A stretch of DNA of 64,000 nt from Pseudomonadota bacterium (GTDB taxonomy: Bacteria; Desulfobacterota; Desulfobacteria; Desulfobacterales; Desulfobacteraceae), in NCBI GenBank assembly GCA_018821535.1, contig JAHJLV010000008.1, positions 79,185 to 143,184 of the forward strand, written 5' to 3'. Numbering within the stretch: position 1 is the first letter of the stretch; each line of letters begins with the position of its first letter. The translations under genes were made by a program, and so were the position numbers. Positions 26,353 through 36,300 of the stretch are shown piece by piece. The notes beneath the pieces were generated by a model, which did not search any database, was not told the origin of the DNA, and saw only the letters and a program-made list of their open reading frames with translations.

Positions 26353-26778
26353 ATGGCTTACTGCACCCTGAACGATATCCAGGACATGATGGATGAAGAC
26401 GAGATCATCCGGTTTACAGACGATACCGGCGCTGGCACGATCAACACCGATGTCACGGACAAGGCAATATCCGGCGCTGATGCGCTGATTGATTCTTATC
26501 TGGCATCCCGGTATTCGGTCCCGGTGACTCCTGTCCCGGATATCCTTTTGAATTTTGCAGTTGATATTGCCATTTACAAGATTTGTTCCCGGCGCAGTCA
26601 GGCCCCGGAAGAGGTCCGCACCAAATACGAGGATGCCATTAAATGGCTGGAAAAAGTGGCATCCGGAAAGGTGAAAATTTCCAGCGCCGCATCTGCGCCT
26701 GCAAGCCAAAGCAATGACGGTCCAGTCATCACCACAAGCCCCAGGATATTTTCCAGGGATTCGCTGAGGGGGTTCTGA
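26353..26778 (+). CDS. Head-tail connector, Mu gp36-like (DUF1320)
   Basis: 141 aa. DUF1320 pattern: MAYCTLNDIQDMMDEDEII at the start, IDSYLASRYSVPV near residue 47, and FAVDIAIYKICSRR near 68. Likely adaptor ring between portal and tail. Confidence 0.9.
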   Translation: MAYCTLNDIQDMMDEDEIIRFTDDTGAGTINTDVTDKAISGADALIDSYLASRYSVPVTPVPDILLNFAVDIAIYKICSRRSQAPEEVRTKYEDAIKWLEKVASGKVKISSAASAPASQSNDGPVITTSPRIFSRDSLRGF

Positions 26779-26780
26779 TC

Positions 26781-27248
26781 ATGGCAGGTGACGGCGTGCA
26801 CTTCATTTTTGATGATACAGGTCTGCAGCAGGCGCTAAAGTCTGCATCGGGACGGATCAGCAATATGAACCCGGTCATGAAAGCGTTTTCAGAATACATG
26901 GTCATGCAGACAGATGATCGGTTCAAAAAAGAACAGGCCCCGGACGGATCACGCTGGCAGGCACTGTCACCGATGACGGTCAAGCGCAAAGCCGATCAGG
27001 GCAAAATGGACAAGATTCTGCAGCAGGACGGATACCTTCGCCTGGTGCATCCTCATGCGGATAAGGACAGCGCCGGTATTTATTCTGACCGGATTTATGC
27101 TGCCATCCATAACCGGGGCGGCAAGGCGGGCAGGAATCGTTCCGTCACCATACCCAAACGTGAGTTTTTAGGGTTCAGCAAAGCGGACCTGCAGGAGTTC
27201 GTTGAAACATGCAAAGATTTTATTGTTATGGGGAATAGACCATCATGA
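26781..27248 (+). CDS. Phage virion morphogenesis protein (Mu gpG-like)
   Basis: 155 aa, PF05069-type tail completion protein: RFKKEQAPDGSRWQALSPMT near residue 52, LQQDGYLRLVHPHAD, AAIHNRGGK near 111 and IPKREFLGFS near 126. It finishes the tail so it can join the head. Four-base overlap with the next gene. Confidence 0.9.
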   Translation: MAGDGVHFIFDDTGLQQALKSASGRISNMNPVMKAFSEYMVMQTDDRFKKEQAPDGSRWQALSPMTVKRKADQGKMDKILQQDGYLRLVHPHADKDSAGIYSDRIYAAIHNRGGKAGRNRSVTIPKREFLGFSKADLQEFVETCKDFIVMGNRPS

Positions 27249-27652
27249 GACAGTTAATTCAGCTTATTCAAACACAATTGTCCGGGGTGGTTGACCGGGA
27301 TACGGATATCCTTCTGATCGCGGACCCGGATATCATACCGGCAGGTGTGCGGTTCCCGTGTGTCGGCATCAAAGATGGCAAAACCGATATTTCAGAGCTT
27401 GCGGGCGGTGTCCTTGAAAAGTCTCTGCCGGTGGATGTCTATTATTATGACAGGCTGCAGCCGGGGGATGACTGTATCACAGACTTTCTGCTCCTGGGCG
27501 AAACCATCAGCGCAAAACTGACAGAAAACTATCTGGCAGGCTATGTCAAAGCCGTGTCCCCGGTATCAGAAACACCCATTAGGGTCATGTACACAAAATC
27601 GGGCCTGATACTGCAAAAGGGCCTGTCTTATCAATACGAAACAGAGGAGTAA
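27245..27652 (+). CDS. Tail terminator candidate, Mu gp37-like (DUF1834)
   Basis: 135 aa. Matches DUF1834 in length and in the central pattern FPCVGIKDGKTDISELAGG and LPVDVYYYDR. In this position a tail-end or neck protein is expected. Confidence 0.82.
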   Translation: MRQLIQLIQTQLSGVVDRDTDILLIADPDIIPAGVRFPCVGIKDGKTDISELAGGVLEKSLPVDVYYYDRLQPGDDCITDFLLLGETISAKLTENYLAGYVKAVSPVSETPIRVMYTKSGLILQKGLSYQYETEE

Positions 27653-27655
27653 ACC

Positions 27656-27835
27656 ATGGTCAAACTCAAAAAAGGCCAGGAGGCGTTTGTGGTGGTGGAC
27701 GGTCCGGATGCCGGCAGAACATACCGGCAGGACACGACCTACCCCCAGGCACCCAAAGGCTATGAAACCCGGTTTGAACAGATTAAACCAAAGCCGGTAC
27801 CGCAACCTGAAACTGACAGGAAAAGGAGCAAATAA
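27656..27835 (+). CDS. Small phage protein (Mu gp38 position)
   Basis: 59 aa, starts MVKLKKGQEAFVVVDGPDAG four bases after the previous stop with SD GAGGAG. Beta-rich start and a Pro/Lys-rich tail (PKPVPQPETDRKRSK). Its stop overlaps the tail tube ATG (TAATG). Function unknown; small size and place match Mu gp38. Confidence 0.65.
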   Translation: MVKLKKGQEAFVVVDGPDAGRTYRQDTTYPQAPKGYETRFEQIKPKPVPQPETDRKRSK

Positions 27836-29115
27836 TGTCACGATCAATACGTGCCAATCACAATATGATTGCGGTGTCTGCAGGATCTGCTGAAACTGCG
27901 ATCAATACATTCCAGACCCTTGACCTGTCCTTGCTTGCAGATATCAACAATATCATCAGCCGGACACCCCGGCGCGAAAGCAACAAGGATGAGGCCACGG
28001 GCAAGGAAGAGGCAGACACGATTTATGATCTGGGGAAAACATCGGCCCTGCCGCTGAGTTTTGAAAAAGCCCAGCCCCAGCACTTTGCATTTTTATATGC
28101 ATATGGCCTGGGCGCTGCTGCGGCATCTGCTGCAGGCAGCGGTGTGCTGCACACCATTACCCCCATTGACGGGGATTTGGAAACCGCACGATCCCAGCCG
28201 TCTTTTACAGCAGCCCAGCGCCTGGGAAAAACCATTGTCCGGGAACGGTATGCCTCTATGTTTATCAACCAGGTGACTGCAAGCTTTGCAAAGGATAGTT
28301 TCTGCAAGGTCTCCGGAGAGGCCGTGGGTACAGGCAAGTTTGACGCATCCGTGGTTGAAGAAAGTATCACCGCTGCAGATGATGTCACCACACTGACCCT
28401 TGCGGCCAATGGTGTGGCCGGTGCCACTGCTGCAGAGAGGCTGGATGCGATACATCAGATCAAAGTGGAGCTGGCATCCGGTGTCTGGACAGAAGTGGAG
28501 TTTTCTGCCGTGTCTTCTGCCACCCCTGCTGCGATCACCATCACTGCCCCTGCAGCCACGTCCGGGGATGTGACCTACAAAGTATTGTATGCCCCCACGG
28601 AAGAAACCTGGATGACCTTTCCGGCCCGTGTTGCAGAAACTCCCCTGCGGGTGTCTGAGCTGACGTTCCGCATTGGCGGAAAATGGAACGGCACCGCCTT
28701 TGTGGGCGGTCGTGAAATGGGCGCTGAAATTAATTCCATCGAGCACAACCTGGCCAATAACGGCAATGTGGAATATACGCCGGGGGCTGGGGGGTCTTAT
28801 GCCACCCGGTATTTCCGGGATGGCCGCGAGCAGACCCTGGTGCTGGACCGTGAGTTCCGGGATTATATCCTGCAAAACTATATGGACACCAATGAGACGT
28901 TCGGCTGCCGGATACTTGCCGAGGGCCTGGAATTTGATACCGGTCACAAGTACGGCGTTGAACTGATCTTCCCGAAACTTGGGGTGCTTGAAGCGCCCAT
29001 CAGCGTCAACGGCAAACGGCTGGGAGAGAAAGGAGACATGACCGTCCTCCAGGACGATACATATGGCTCCATCATCGTGAAAGTTAAAAACCTTCAGAGC
29101 GGATACGCTCAATAA
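27835..29115 (+). CDS. Major tail tube protein with inserted Ig-like region
   Basis: 426 aa. N-terminal (residues 1-160) and C-terminal (265-426) parts read as one tail-tube beta fold; between them residues about 185-260 (ITAADDVTTLTLAANGVAGA..., ITITAPAATSGDVTYKVLYAP) look like an inserted Ig/Fn3-like surface domain. No sheath gene is found, so this is a non-contractile tail. It directly precedes the chaperone pair and tape measure, the normal tube position. Confidence 0.8.
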   Translation: MSRSIRANHNMIAVSAGSAETAINTFQTLDLSLLADINNIISRTPRRESNKDEATGKEEADTIYDLGKTSALPLSFEKAQPQHFAFLYAYGLGAAAASAAGSGVLHTITPIDGDLETARSQPSFTAAQRLGKTIVRERYASMFINQVTASFAKDSFCKVSGEAVGTGKFDASVVEESITAADDVTTLTLAANGVAGATAAERLDAIHQIKVELASGVWTEVEFSAVSSATPAAITITAPAATSGDVTYKVLYAPTEETWMTFPARVAETPLRVSELTFRIGGKWNGTAFVGGREMGAEINSIEHNLANNGNVEYTPGAGGSYATRYFRDGREQTLVLDREFRDYILQNYMDTNETFGCRILAEGLEFDTGHKYGVELIFPKLGVLEAPISVNGKRLGEKGDMTVLQDDTYGSIIVKVKNLQSGYAQ

Positions 29116-29129
29116 ACAGGAGATATAAC

Positions 29130-29549
29130 ATGCCAAGAGTTTTAGGCGGAACAAGCACCATGATCATCCAGGATAATTTGTCTGATTGCAAAATCCATCT
29201 GCAGTATCGCATGCCGTCATCCAAAGAAATCATCTCATACCGAAACGGCGGTATGAAAAGAGTTAAAAACAATATTGAGAACCGCATTGGTGAAAACAGA
29301 CTGGAACATGGCCTGAAGATCCTGACCGGCATCCGGGATGGTGATTTCCAGAAAAGAGTGGATGGTAACCCGGTGGATATTTCTTCGGATCCAAAATCAA
29401 AAAATTATGATCCGGACTGGAAGAATGTAATCAAAGAACACGCATCAGATCTGATCGAAACTTTGGCTGTCCAGGTCTTTGATGGATCAAGTCAGGTTGT
29501 CGCTCCGGAAAGTGCAGCTTCTGATGGAGAAGATACCGAGGGAAACTAA
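29130..29549 (+). CDS. Tail assembly chaperone (lambda gpG position)
   Basis: 139 aa. Mostly helical with acidic C-terminus; the place between tail tube and tape measure is that of lambda G. The last two sense codons form a slippery heptamer and a hairpin follows, so part of the ribosomes should continue in the -1 frame into the next gene and make a longer fusion. Confidence 0.78.
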   Translation: MPRVLGGTSTMIIQDNLSDCKIHLQYRMPSSKEIISYRNGGMKRVKNNIENRIGENRLEHGLKILTGIRDGDFQKRVDGNPVDISSDPKSKNYDPDWKNVIKEHASDLIETLAVQVFDGSSQVVAPESAASDGEDTEGN

Positions 29550-29581
29550 TGTCAGACCTGTCTGCACTTCGGGCAGGTCTG
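29540..29581 (+). promoter_or_regulatory. Programmed -1 frameshift signal
   Basis: Slippery heptamer G-GGA-AAC at 29540-29546 read in the zero frame of the upstream gene, directly before its TAA. Six bases later begins a 12-pair stem (29553-29564 with 29570-29581, loop CACTT). An SD-like GAGGG overlaps the heptamer. Slipping back one base joins the 139-codon ORF to the next 90-codon ORF through one Leu codon. Confidence 0.85.
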
Positions 29582-29821
29582 TGTACTGAAAAAGAATATG
29601 AAAAATGCAAAGCAGAATGTGGTGATGGGCCGGAACTTGACTGGGCATGTGAAAACTGCCCGACAAAGCGATACGAAAGTCTGGGCCCCTACACCATAAA
29701 ACTGCTGGAAAACCGGAACCTGCGTGTTGCAGGATATCCGTTTGAAGCAAACGATTTCACTTATGAAGAATGGCGGGATTTAGGAAGGCTTGAACAATGT
29801 CTGAAAACACCGGCACTATAA
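29549..29821 (+). CDS. Tail assembly chaperone T extension (lambda gpGT-like)
   Basis: 90 aa, -1 frame relative to the preceding gene; its ATG overlaps the preceding stop. Contains CKAECGDGPELDWACENCP, a possible zinc-binding Cys cluster, and a helical end. Most likely translated mainly as the C-terminal part of a roughly 230-aa G-T fusion needed for tape-measure assembly, though separate initiation is possible because GAGGG precedes the ATG. Overlaps the tape measure start. Confidence 0.75.
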   Translation: MSDLSALRAGLCTEKEYEKCKAECGDGPELDWACENCPTKRYESLGPYTIKLLENRNLRVAGYPFEANDFTYEEWRDLGRLEQCLKTPAL

Positions 29822-32013
29822 AAATTACGCTGAAGATGGATGAGAAGGGCTCCATAAAAGTCCTTCAAACCATTGGCCGCGAGTCTGAAAAAACCGGAAG
29901 GAAAGGCAAGTCGTCTTTTGACGCTTTCAGCCAGTCTGCAAAAAATAGCGCAAGCAGTATCATCAGCCTTAAAACAGCTGTGATAGGTCTTGTCTCTGTT
30001 GGTTTGACAGTTTATTTAAAATCAGCGGCTTCCAGCCTTATTGCTGTAGCAAGTTCTTTTGAGCGGTATGAGCTCCAGTTAAAAACAATTACCGGGTCCA
30101 GTGACAGAGCTAAAGCATCAATGGCCTGGATAACAGAATTTACTGCTAAAACTCCATATGAACTGAACCAGGTTACAGAGTCTTTTGTAAAGCTTGAGGC
30201 TTATGGCCTTAATGCCCCTACATGGATGAGGACTCTTGGAGATACTGCCGCAGCCATGGGAAAAGGTTTAAACCAGACAGTTGAAATGTTTGCAGATGCT
30301 GTCGTTGGAGAATTTGAGCGTTTAAAAGAGTTCGGCGTCAAAACCAGTACCGAGGGAGATAAAGTCACTTTTAAATGGTCGCAAAATGGCCGGGACATGA
30401 CCCAGACTGCTGACAAAACACAATCCGGCATATCCACAGCATTGAGTAAAATTTTTACTCGCTTTGACGGCAGCATGGATGAGCTTTCTACGTCCTGGGC
30501 GGGCATGACATCAAACATGTCGGACAAGATGACGATGTTTAAAAAAGATGTCATGGATTCCGGGCCGTTCGAGGCCATGAAAGAGAGCCTGGGCGAATTC
30601 CTTGATTATTTATCCACCAACGAGGGCCAGATGGATCTGAAAACCTGGGCGCAAAACACCGCTGTCTGGGTAATGCAAAGTTTCAGGGTGATGACCCTGG
30701 GCGCGGGTTATTTTCTGCAGACCCTGGAGTTGATACAGGGCGGCTGGGCAAAGCTGAAAGCCAAAGCAAAAGAGACCCAGATATCCTATCTGGATCAATC
30801 TATAAAAGATTTGCAATCTCAGCTTGATCCGGACACCTGGTCCGGCAAATATGCCAGAATGGTGGGTGGCGATAAATTGTACGAAAGCAACGTGAAGATG
30901 ATGACACAGATGATCATCAAGCGTGCCGAATTAGCCTATGAGGCAGAAAAAGAAAATGAAGCATCAAAACAGAATTATCTTGAATATATAAAAATCAAAA
31001 ACCAGATGGACGGGATTGTGTCCAAGGTGGATGAGTGGGCCAGTAAAACGAATGACATAAAGCTTTTTGGCGGGGCAAAAGACCTCGACGGTGCAGGAAT
31101 CGGCAAGGGCAAATCCGATGGCACACAGCCGGTAACAGAGAAAATGGAAAAAGATATCCAGGCGGCACTTGATAAAATCCTGCATGATATCGACGCTCAT
31201 TGGCAGAAAGTCACTGACGTCAATCAAGAATTTGCCACAGATTACAAGCGCATATCCATGACCACATACGACTTCGAGCGGGATCAGCTCCAGGCCAGAT
31301 ACAATGAATATGATAAATATGTAAAAGACAAGGTCGGCCTGGCCATGTGGTTCATGATGGAAGAAAAGAAAATCAATGATGAGGAAGCCAAGGCCGCAAA
31401 GGAATCTACTGATACAAAATTTTCATATATGAAGGACGCCTTCTCTGGATGGGCAACCGGATATGCCAGCACATTAAACGATATGCTTTGGGAGTCCGAG
31501 TTTTCTTTTGATAAAATCGCGATTTCGTTTGGGAAGATGATCACGCAAATGATTATTCAAAAAGAAACCGCCAATTTGTTTGACTGGGCAGGCGGCACGT
31601 CCTGGGGCAAGACAATCTCTTCTTTTTTTAATGCCCATGGCAATGCCTATGATGCCACCGGCATTACTGCATATGCAAAGGGCAGCATGTTCACGAACAC
31701 CATTGTGGACAAGCCCACGCTGTTTGCCCATGGCGGCGGGCTGGGTGTCATGGGAGAAAAAAGCCCGGAAGTCATAGCGCCGCTGTTCCGGGCATCCAAC
31801 GGGGATATGGGTGTCAAGGCGGTTGTCAGCAGCCCGGCACAGCCGGTGAATATCACCATTGAAGTCATTGACAAGACCGGATCAGACACCAAGGTTACGC
31901 GGCAGGAACCCAGATTTGACAGCGGGGCCTGGGTGTGCGGTGTTGTTTTGGAAAATATCAAAAACAATCGCGGATACAAAGGCAGTATGAATGCTGCCCT
32001 GGGGAGAGGATAA
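29797..32013 (+). CDS. Tail tape measure protein
   Basis: 738 aa. Helical protein that sets tail length. N-terminal segment with Ser/Lys-rich helix, hydrophobic stretch (AVIGLVSVGLTVYL near residue 63), TMP core (FERYELQLKTITGSSDRA, TAKTPYELNQVTESFVKLEAYG), and the lambda-family C-terminal region (WESEFSFDKIAISFGKMITQ, AHGGGLGVMGEKSPEVIAPL). The gene is short, predicting a tail of about 110 nm by the usual 0.15 nm per residue rule (estimate). Confidence 0.92.
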   Translation: MSENTGTIKITLKMDEKGSIKVLQTIGRESEKTGRKGKSSFDAFSQSAKNSASSIISLKTAVIGLVSVGLTVYLKSAASSLIAVASSFERYELQLKTITGSSDRAKASMAWITEFTAKTPYELNQVTESFVKLEAYGLNAPTWMRTLGDTAAAMGKGLNQTVEMFADAVVGEFERLKEFGVKTSTEGDKVTFKWSQNGRDMTQTADKTQSGISTALSKIFTRFDGSMDELSTSWAGMTSNMSDKMTMFKKDVMDSGPFEAMKESLGEFLDYLSTNEGQMDLKTWAQNTAVWVMQSFRVMTLGAGYFLQTLELIQGGWAKLKAKAKETQISYLDQSIKDLQSQLDPDTWSGKYARMVGGDKLYESNVKMMTQMIIKRAELAYEAEKENEASKQNYLEYIKIKNQMDGIVSKVDEWASKTNDIKLFGGAKDLDGAGIGKGKSDGTQPVTEKMEKDIQAALDKILHDIDAHWQKVTDVNQEFATDYKRISMTTYDFERDQLQARYNEYDKYVKDKVGLAMWFMMEEKKINDEEAKAAKESTDTKFSYMKDAFSGWATGYASTLNDMLWESEFSFDKIAISFGKMITQMIIQKETANLFDWAGGTSWGKTISSFFNAHGNAYDATGITAYAKGSMFTNTIVDKPTLFAHGGGLGVMGEKSPEVIAPLFRASNGDMGVKAVVSSPAQPVNITIEVIDKTGSDTKVTRQEPRFDSGAWVCGVVLENIKNNRGYKGSMNAALGRG

Positions 32014-32016
32014 AAC

Positions 32017-32355
32017 ATGGCTACGTTTCCGACACCGGCCGCAGTGACAGGATTTAAAGATACCCCTGCCAAGGCTGCGAACCGGCAAAAATCATCTGCC
32101 GGATACACCATATCCTTTGCCCGGGCAACACTTATCAAAACCGAATTTGAACTGGCGGTCCGGGCCACTGCGGCTGAAAAAGCGGCAATCAAGACATTCT
32201 TTGACACCTGGCAAGGCGGGATCTTTGAGCTTAACAGCGTGGACATCACCGACACCACAGTCTATCAGGTGGTGTTCCTTCAGGATGACATCCCGTTTAC
32301 CCTGAATATCAAGCGTAATGTGTGGGAAACCACCATTAAATTCGGTGAGGTGTAA
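32017..32355 (+). CDS. Minor tail protein (lambda gpM-like)
   Basis: 112 aa, beta-rich, with FFDTWQGGIFELNSVDITDT near residue 62 and a final FTLNIKRNVWETTIKF strand, similar to distal-tail proteins of the gpM/DUF2460 group. Lies between tape measure and the gpL-like gene as in lambda. Confidence 0.78.
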   Translation: MATFPTPAAVTGFKDTPAKAANRQKSSAGYTISFARATLIKTEFELAVRATAAEKAAIKTFFDTWQGGIFELNSVDITDTTVYQVVFLQDDIPFTLNIKRNVWETTIKFGEV

Positions 32356-32357
32356 CC

Positions 32358-32972
32358 ATGACACTTCCGGCTTCTGCCCTTGCTGAAAAAAACAAGATCA
32401 CGTCAAACCAGGCGTTTTTGATCCTGGTTAAAATTTGTTATCCCAACGAAGATGCTGTCAATATATGCCTGAACAATATTCAGGTGGTATGGAACAGCAT
32501 TACCTGGCAGCCTGCGGCATTTGCGCTGTCCCCCATTAATGAAACCAAGGATGGCAGCATCCCGTCCATACCACTGGCGTTTATTGATCCCAACCGGGAT
32601 ATTTCGCCCCTTATAGATAAGTACGGCGGCGGCAACGGCGCGGACGTCTGGATATATATGGTGCATTCCGGGCACCTGGAAGAGACCACGCCCTGGAGCA
32701 AGCGCCTGTTTAAAATCATGGGTGCGCATGTGGATCATGCCAACAAAGTCACTCTGACGCTGAGCGTTCCCAATCTTACGCTGGTGCGTGATCCCCAGGA
32801 CCGATACTTCAAAAATCATGGCCGGAACACGGTCAAGTTCAAAGACTCTACCTGTGGTTATACTGGTGAAGAAACCACCTGCAACAAAACCCTGGCCCGC
32901 TGCCGGGAGCTGGGTAATTCTTTGAGGTACTGCGGATTCCCAGGCGTTGGCAGAAAAGGATTTTTAGCATGA
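32358..32972 (+). CDS. Minor tail protein with iron-sulfur site (lambda gpL-like)
   Basis: 204 aa distal tail protein. The C-terminal domain has four cysteines at 166, 175, 182 and 192 (DSTCGYTGEETTC, ARCRE, RYCGFPG). Lambda gpL binds a 4Fe-4S cluster through four cysteines in the same region, so a cluster is expected here. Four-base overlap with the next gene. Confidence 0.88.
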   Translation: MTLPASALAEKNKITSNQAFLILVKICYPNEDAVNICLNNIQVVWNSITWQPAAFALSPINETKDGSIPSIPLAFIDPNRDISPLIDKYGGGNGADVWIYMVHSGHLEETTPWSKRLFKIMGAHVDHANKVTLTLSVPNLTLVRDPQDRYFKNHGRNTVKFKDSTCGYTGEETTCNKTLARCRELGNSLRYCGFPGVGRKGFLA

Positions 32973-33364
32973 TGGATTTTAATGATCTGATGGGTAAACC
33001 CTTTGATGCGGACGGCTACGGCCCGGACAATTATTCCTGCTACGGGCTGGCTGTTGAAGTGTTCCGGCGCTACGGCATTGACCTGCCACGGACAAATATA
33101 TCTGTGTGCGCATGCAAGCAGGCATCCATGCAGGAAATCCAGACCCATGCGGCAAAATACTGGGCACCGATATCAACGCCGGAGGAACCCTGCGGAGTGT
33201 TGATCCGGTCCATGGACCCTGACTTTGCGCATCATATCGGTGTGTTTATCGGCAACGGCCGGATGATCCACGTCACGCTGAACCGGTCCGTGGTGATTGA
33301 CAGAATACACAAATGGCAGCAGCACATCATAGGATATTATCGTTATGTCGGTACTGATCGTTAA
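32969..33364 (+). CDS. NlpC/P60-type tail peptidase (lambda gpK-like)
   Basis: 131 aa. Catalytic Cys24 (NYSCYGLAVEVF) and His89 (AHHIGVFIGNGRMIHV) of the NlpC/P60 fold; His101 may be the third residue. Helps the tail tip pass the cell wall or assemble. Here only the NlpC domain is present; the JAMM half of lambda gpK is absent. Overlaps the tip gene by 20 bases. Confidence 0.9.
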   Translation: MMDFNDLMGKPFDADGYGPDNYSCYGLAVEVFRRYGIDLPRTNISVCACKQASMQEIQTHAAKYWAPISTPEEPCGVLIRSMDPDFAHHIGVFIGNGRMIHVTLNRSVVIDRIHKWQQHIIGYYRYVGTDR

Positions 33365-36300
33365 AATACTTAATCCATGTGAGCCGCTCAAAAATGAGAA
33401 GGAAACTGTCGAATTTACCGGCAAGTCTCTGGATACCTATATTAACAGCCGGTTGCCGGTGATGGATGGATTAACCTGTGTGGCTGCTGTGAACGGGCAT
33501 ATTATCACAGCGCCGTTTGACCAGGTTCCGGTAAAAGCCGGGGATATCGTTGCCATCAGTGTCAAAGTGAATTTTGAAGTAGGTGCGATGGTTGCCACCT
33601 GGGCGGCGGGTGCTTCTTTTTCGACTCTGCTGGCAGCAGGTGCCTATGGCATGGCAGCGGTATATGTCGGAGTGTTTGCAGCAACTATTTTTGCCATCGG
33701 CGCGGGCCTGAACTATGTCATGGGCCTTGTGGCACCGCAGCAAAGCGAGCTTACATCCAGCAGTTCATACGATAAATCTGCCCAGGCATATGGCTGGGGG
33801 GATTTAAGCCAGACGGTGGTGGAAGGCACGGCAATTTATGATATTTACGGCACAAACCGCATGTACGGCCAGGTGCTGAATCAGTATATTGACATTAAAA
33901 ATAACAAGGAAGTGCTGTATGTGCTGATGGGGCTTTGCGGGCATCAGGTGGACTCTATCACGGATGTCCGGATCAATAATCAGCCGTATTCGTATTTTAA
34001 GGATGTCACCATTGAAACCCGCCTGGGCACACTGAATGATGAGCTGATCCCAGGGTTTGAAAATGTCCATTCCCAGAAAAGTGTTAACGCAGCCAAGCTG
34101 ATGCATGGCAGTGCCCAGACCCGTACAACAGACGGGACGCTGGTGGAAGAACTCAAGATTATTGTCAGCGCACCGTCCGGCATGTACTATTCAAACGACC
34201 AGGCCGGACTGGATGAAAGATCTGCTTCCTTTACGATCGAATATAAAAAATCATCTGATACTTACTGGATCAATCACGGTTCATTTACCTTGTCCGGCGC
34301 CACCACCGAAGCCATCAGGGAGATATACACCATTCCGGATCTTGAAGCCGACCAGTATGACATGCGGCTGACCCGCACAACAGCGGACGATACAGAAGTG
34401 CGGACAAATACGGATCTTTACTGGATGTTCTGGGATGAAATCATCAAAGAGCCTTTTATTTATCAGGGCATTGCCAAATATGCATTCATGGGAATTGCCA
34501 CAGAAGATTTAAGCGGCGGCAGACCGTCTTTTTCATGCCTTGTGACCCGCAACACTGTCCAGGTATTTGATACGTCTTTAAGCGTTCCGGCATGGGTTTC
34601 AAAATCTGCAACCAACCCTGCATGGATCTGCTATGATCGGCTTGTATCCAATCAGGTGTATGTGGAGCGGATCATTTATGATGAGTTTTACGAGTTTGCA
34701 GAGCATAACGATACCGATGTCAGCCAGACCGGAGATCCGGCGGAAAAGCGCAATATTGCGCATATGATTTTTTCTGCCGGCAATCTGTGGGACAATGCGC
34801 AAAAAGCCGCAGCCATCGGCCAGGCCGCACTGATATACCGGGGTTCGGATATCGGGGTGTTTATCGACAAGCAGGAAACCAATGTGGCGCATATCTTCAA
34901 TATGGGCAATATCCTGGATGAAACTTTTGATATGGGATATCTGCCCGAAGAGGACCGGGCGAATTGTGTCGAAATCGAGTACACAGATCCGGACAGAGAC
35001 CATACCCGCCAGCCCATATCTGTGCATTCTGCAGAATATCTTTCATCCACCACGGTTTCCAAGACGGCCCAGGTGCGGATCGAAGCCGGAATCCCGCAAA
35101 AGCAGGCCACGCGCGAAGGGGTGCGCCTGATCAATACAAACAAATATTTTCTGCGCACGCCGTCGTTTGATGCGTTTATTGACTCCTTCGGGTGCGTTAC
35201 CGGGGATCTGTGCTATTTCCAGCACGATATTGTCAATTTCGACGGGCTGAACCTGGGCGGCAGGATCGTGGATGCCGGAAATGACTACAACGTGGATGTA
35301 TTGGGGCATGAATATGATCCTCTGATAGATCATAGACCCTGGGTGCAGCTGGATCAGCCCGTGACCATAGAAGCATCCATCACCTACAAATTGCGGGTCC
35401 GCCTGGGGGATGACAGCCAGGTGGAAAAGACCATCAACATGGCCCCTGCCGCTGCCACGGATATTCTATTTCTGGCATCTCCCTGGATATCCATGCCGGT
35501 ACAATATGATCTGTATCTGTTCGGCCTGGTGACTTCGGGTTTTATGAAAAAATATCGGATTGCCGAGATTTCCCGACGGGACGATTTTACAGCTTCGCTT
35601 GTACTGGCAGAGTATATTGATGAAATCCACACGGAGAACTCAGACCTGGTCATCGAAGAACCTGCCTGGGAACAGCACAAGCAGGAAGCCATCAGTGTCA
35701 TGGCCAATGAGTTTTTAGCCTATGCGGCAGACGGCAGTTATCAATCCAAAATCAATGTGTCCTGGTACCGGGCCTACACCGATACCGGCGCAAGTTGGAA
35801 TATCTGGCTGAAAAATGTAACACAGGATGCAGATCCGGTCCACCTGGCATATGTCCATACACTGCAGTACACCGTGACAGCGCCGCTGATCCTTGGGCAT
35901 GAATATCAGATTATCATTGCTGCCGGTGATAATGGTCCGGTTTTGAAAACCAGTAATTACACCGCTGTTACTATTCTGGGGAAAGCAATGCCTCCAGGAG
36001 ACGTGATCAATTTTACGGCCACCTGGGATGCCATTAAACGGGCCGTGCATTTTAATTATTCTGCGGTTGATGATATTGATCTTGATCTGTATGAAATCCG
36101 GGAAGGCGGCACCTGGGCAGGCGGGACAGTCGTCAAAACATCCATTGAAACAAACTGCAGTATTTTTATTCCCGAAGGCATGAGTGATACCAAGACCTAC
36201 CGGATCAAAGCCAAAGACACATCAAAGATTTATTCGGTTAACGAAGCCATTGACACGGTATCCATTGACACCTCTGACTGTGACCTGGCCATTCCCGGTG

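Noticed and set aside
28093..29154. 353-aa ORF on the minus strand over the tail tube gene
   Set aside because: Cys/His/Gly-rich shadow of a GC-rich coding region; the plus-strand gene has SD, overlap structure and homology.
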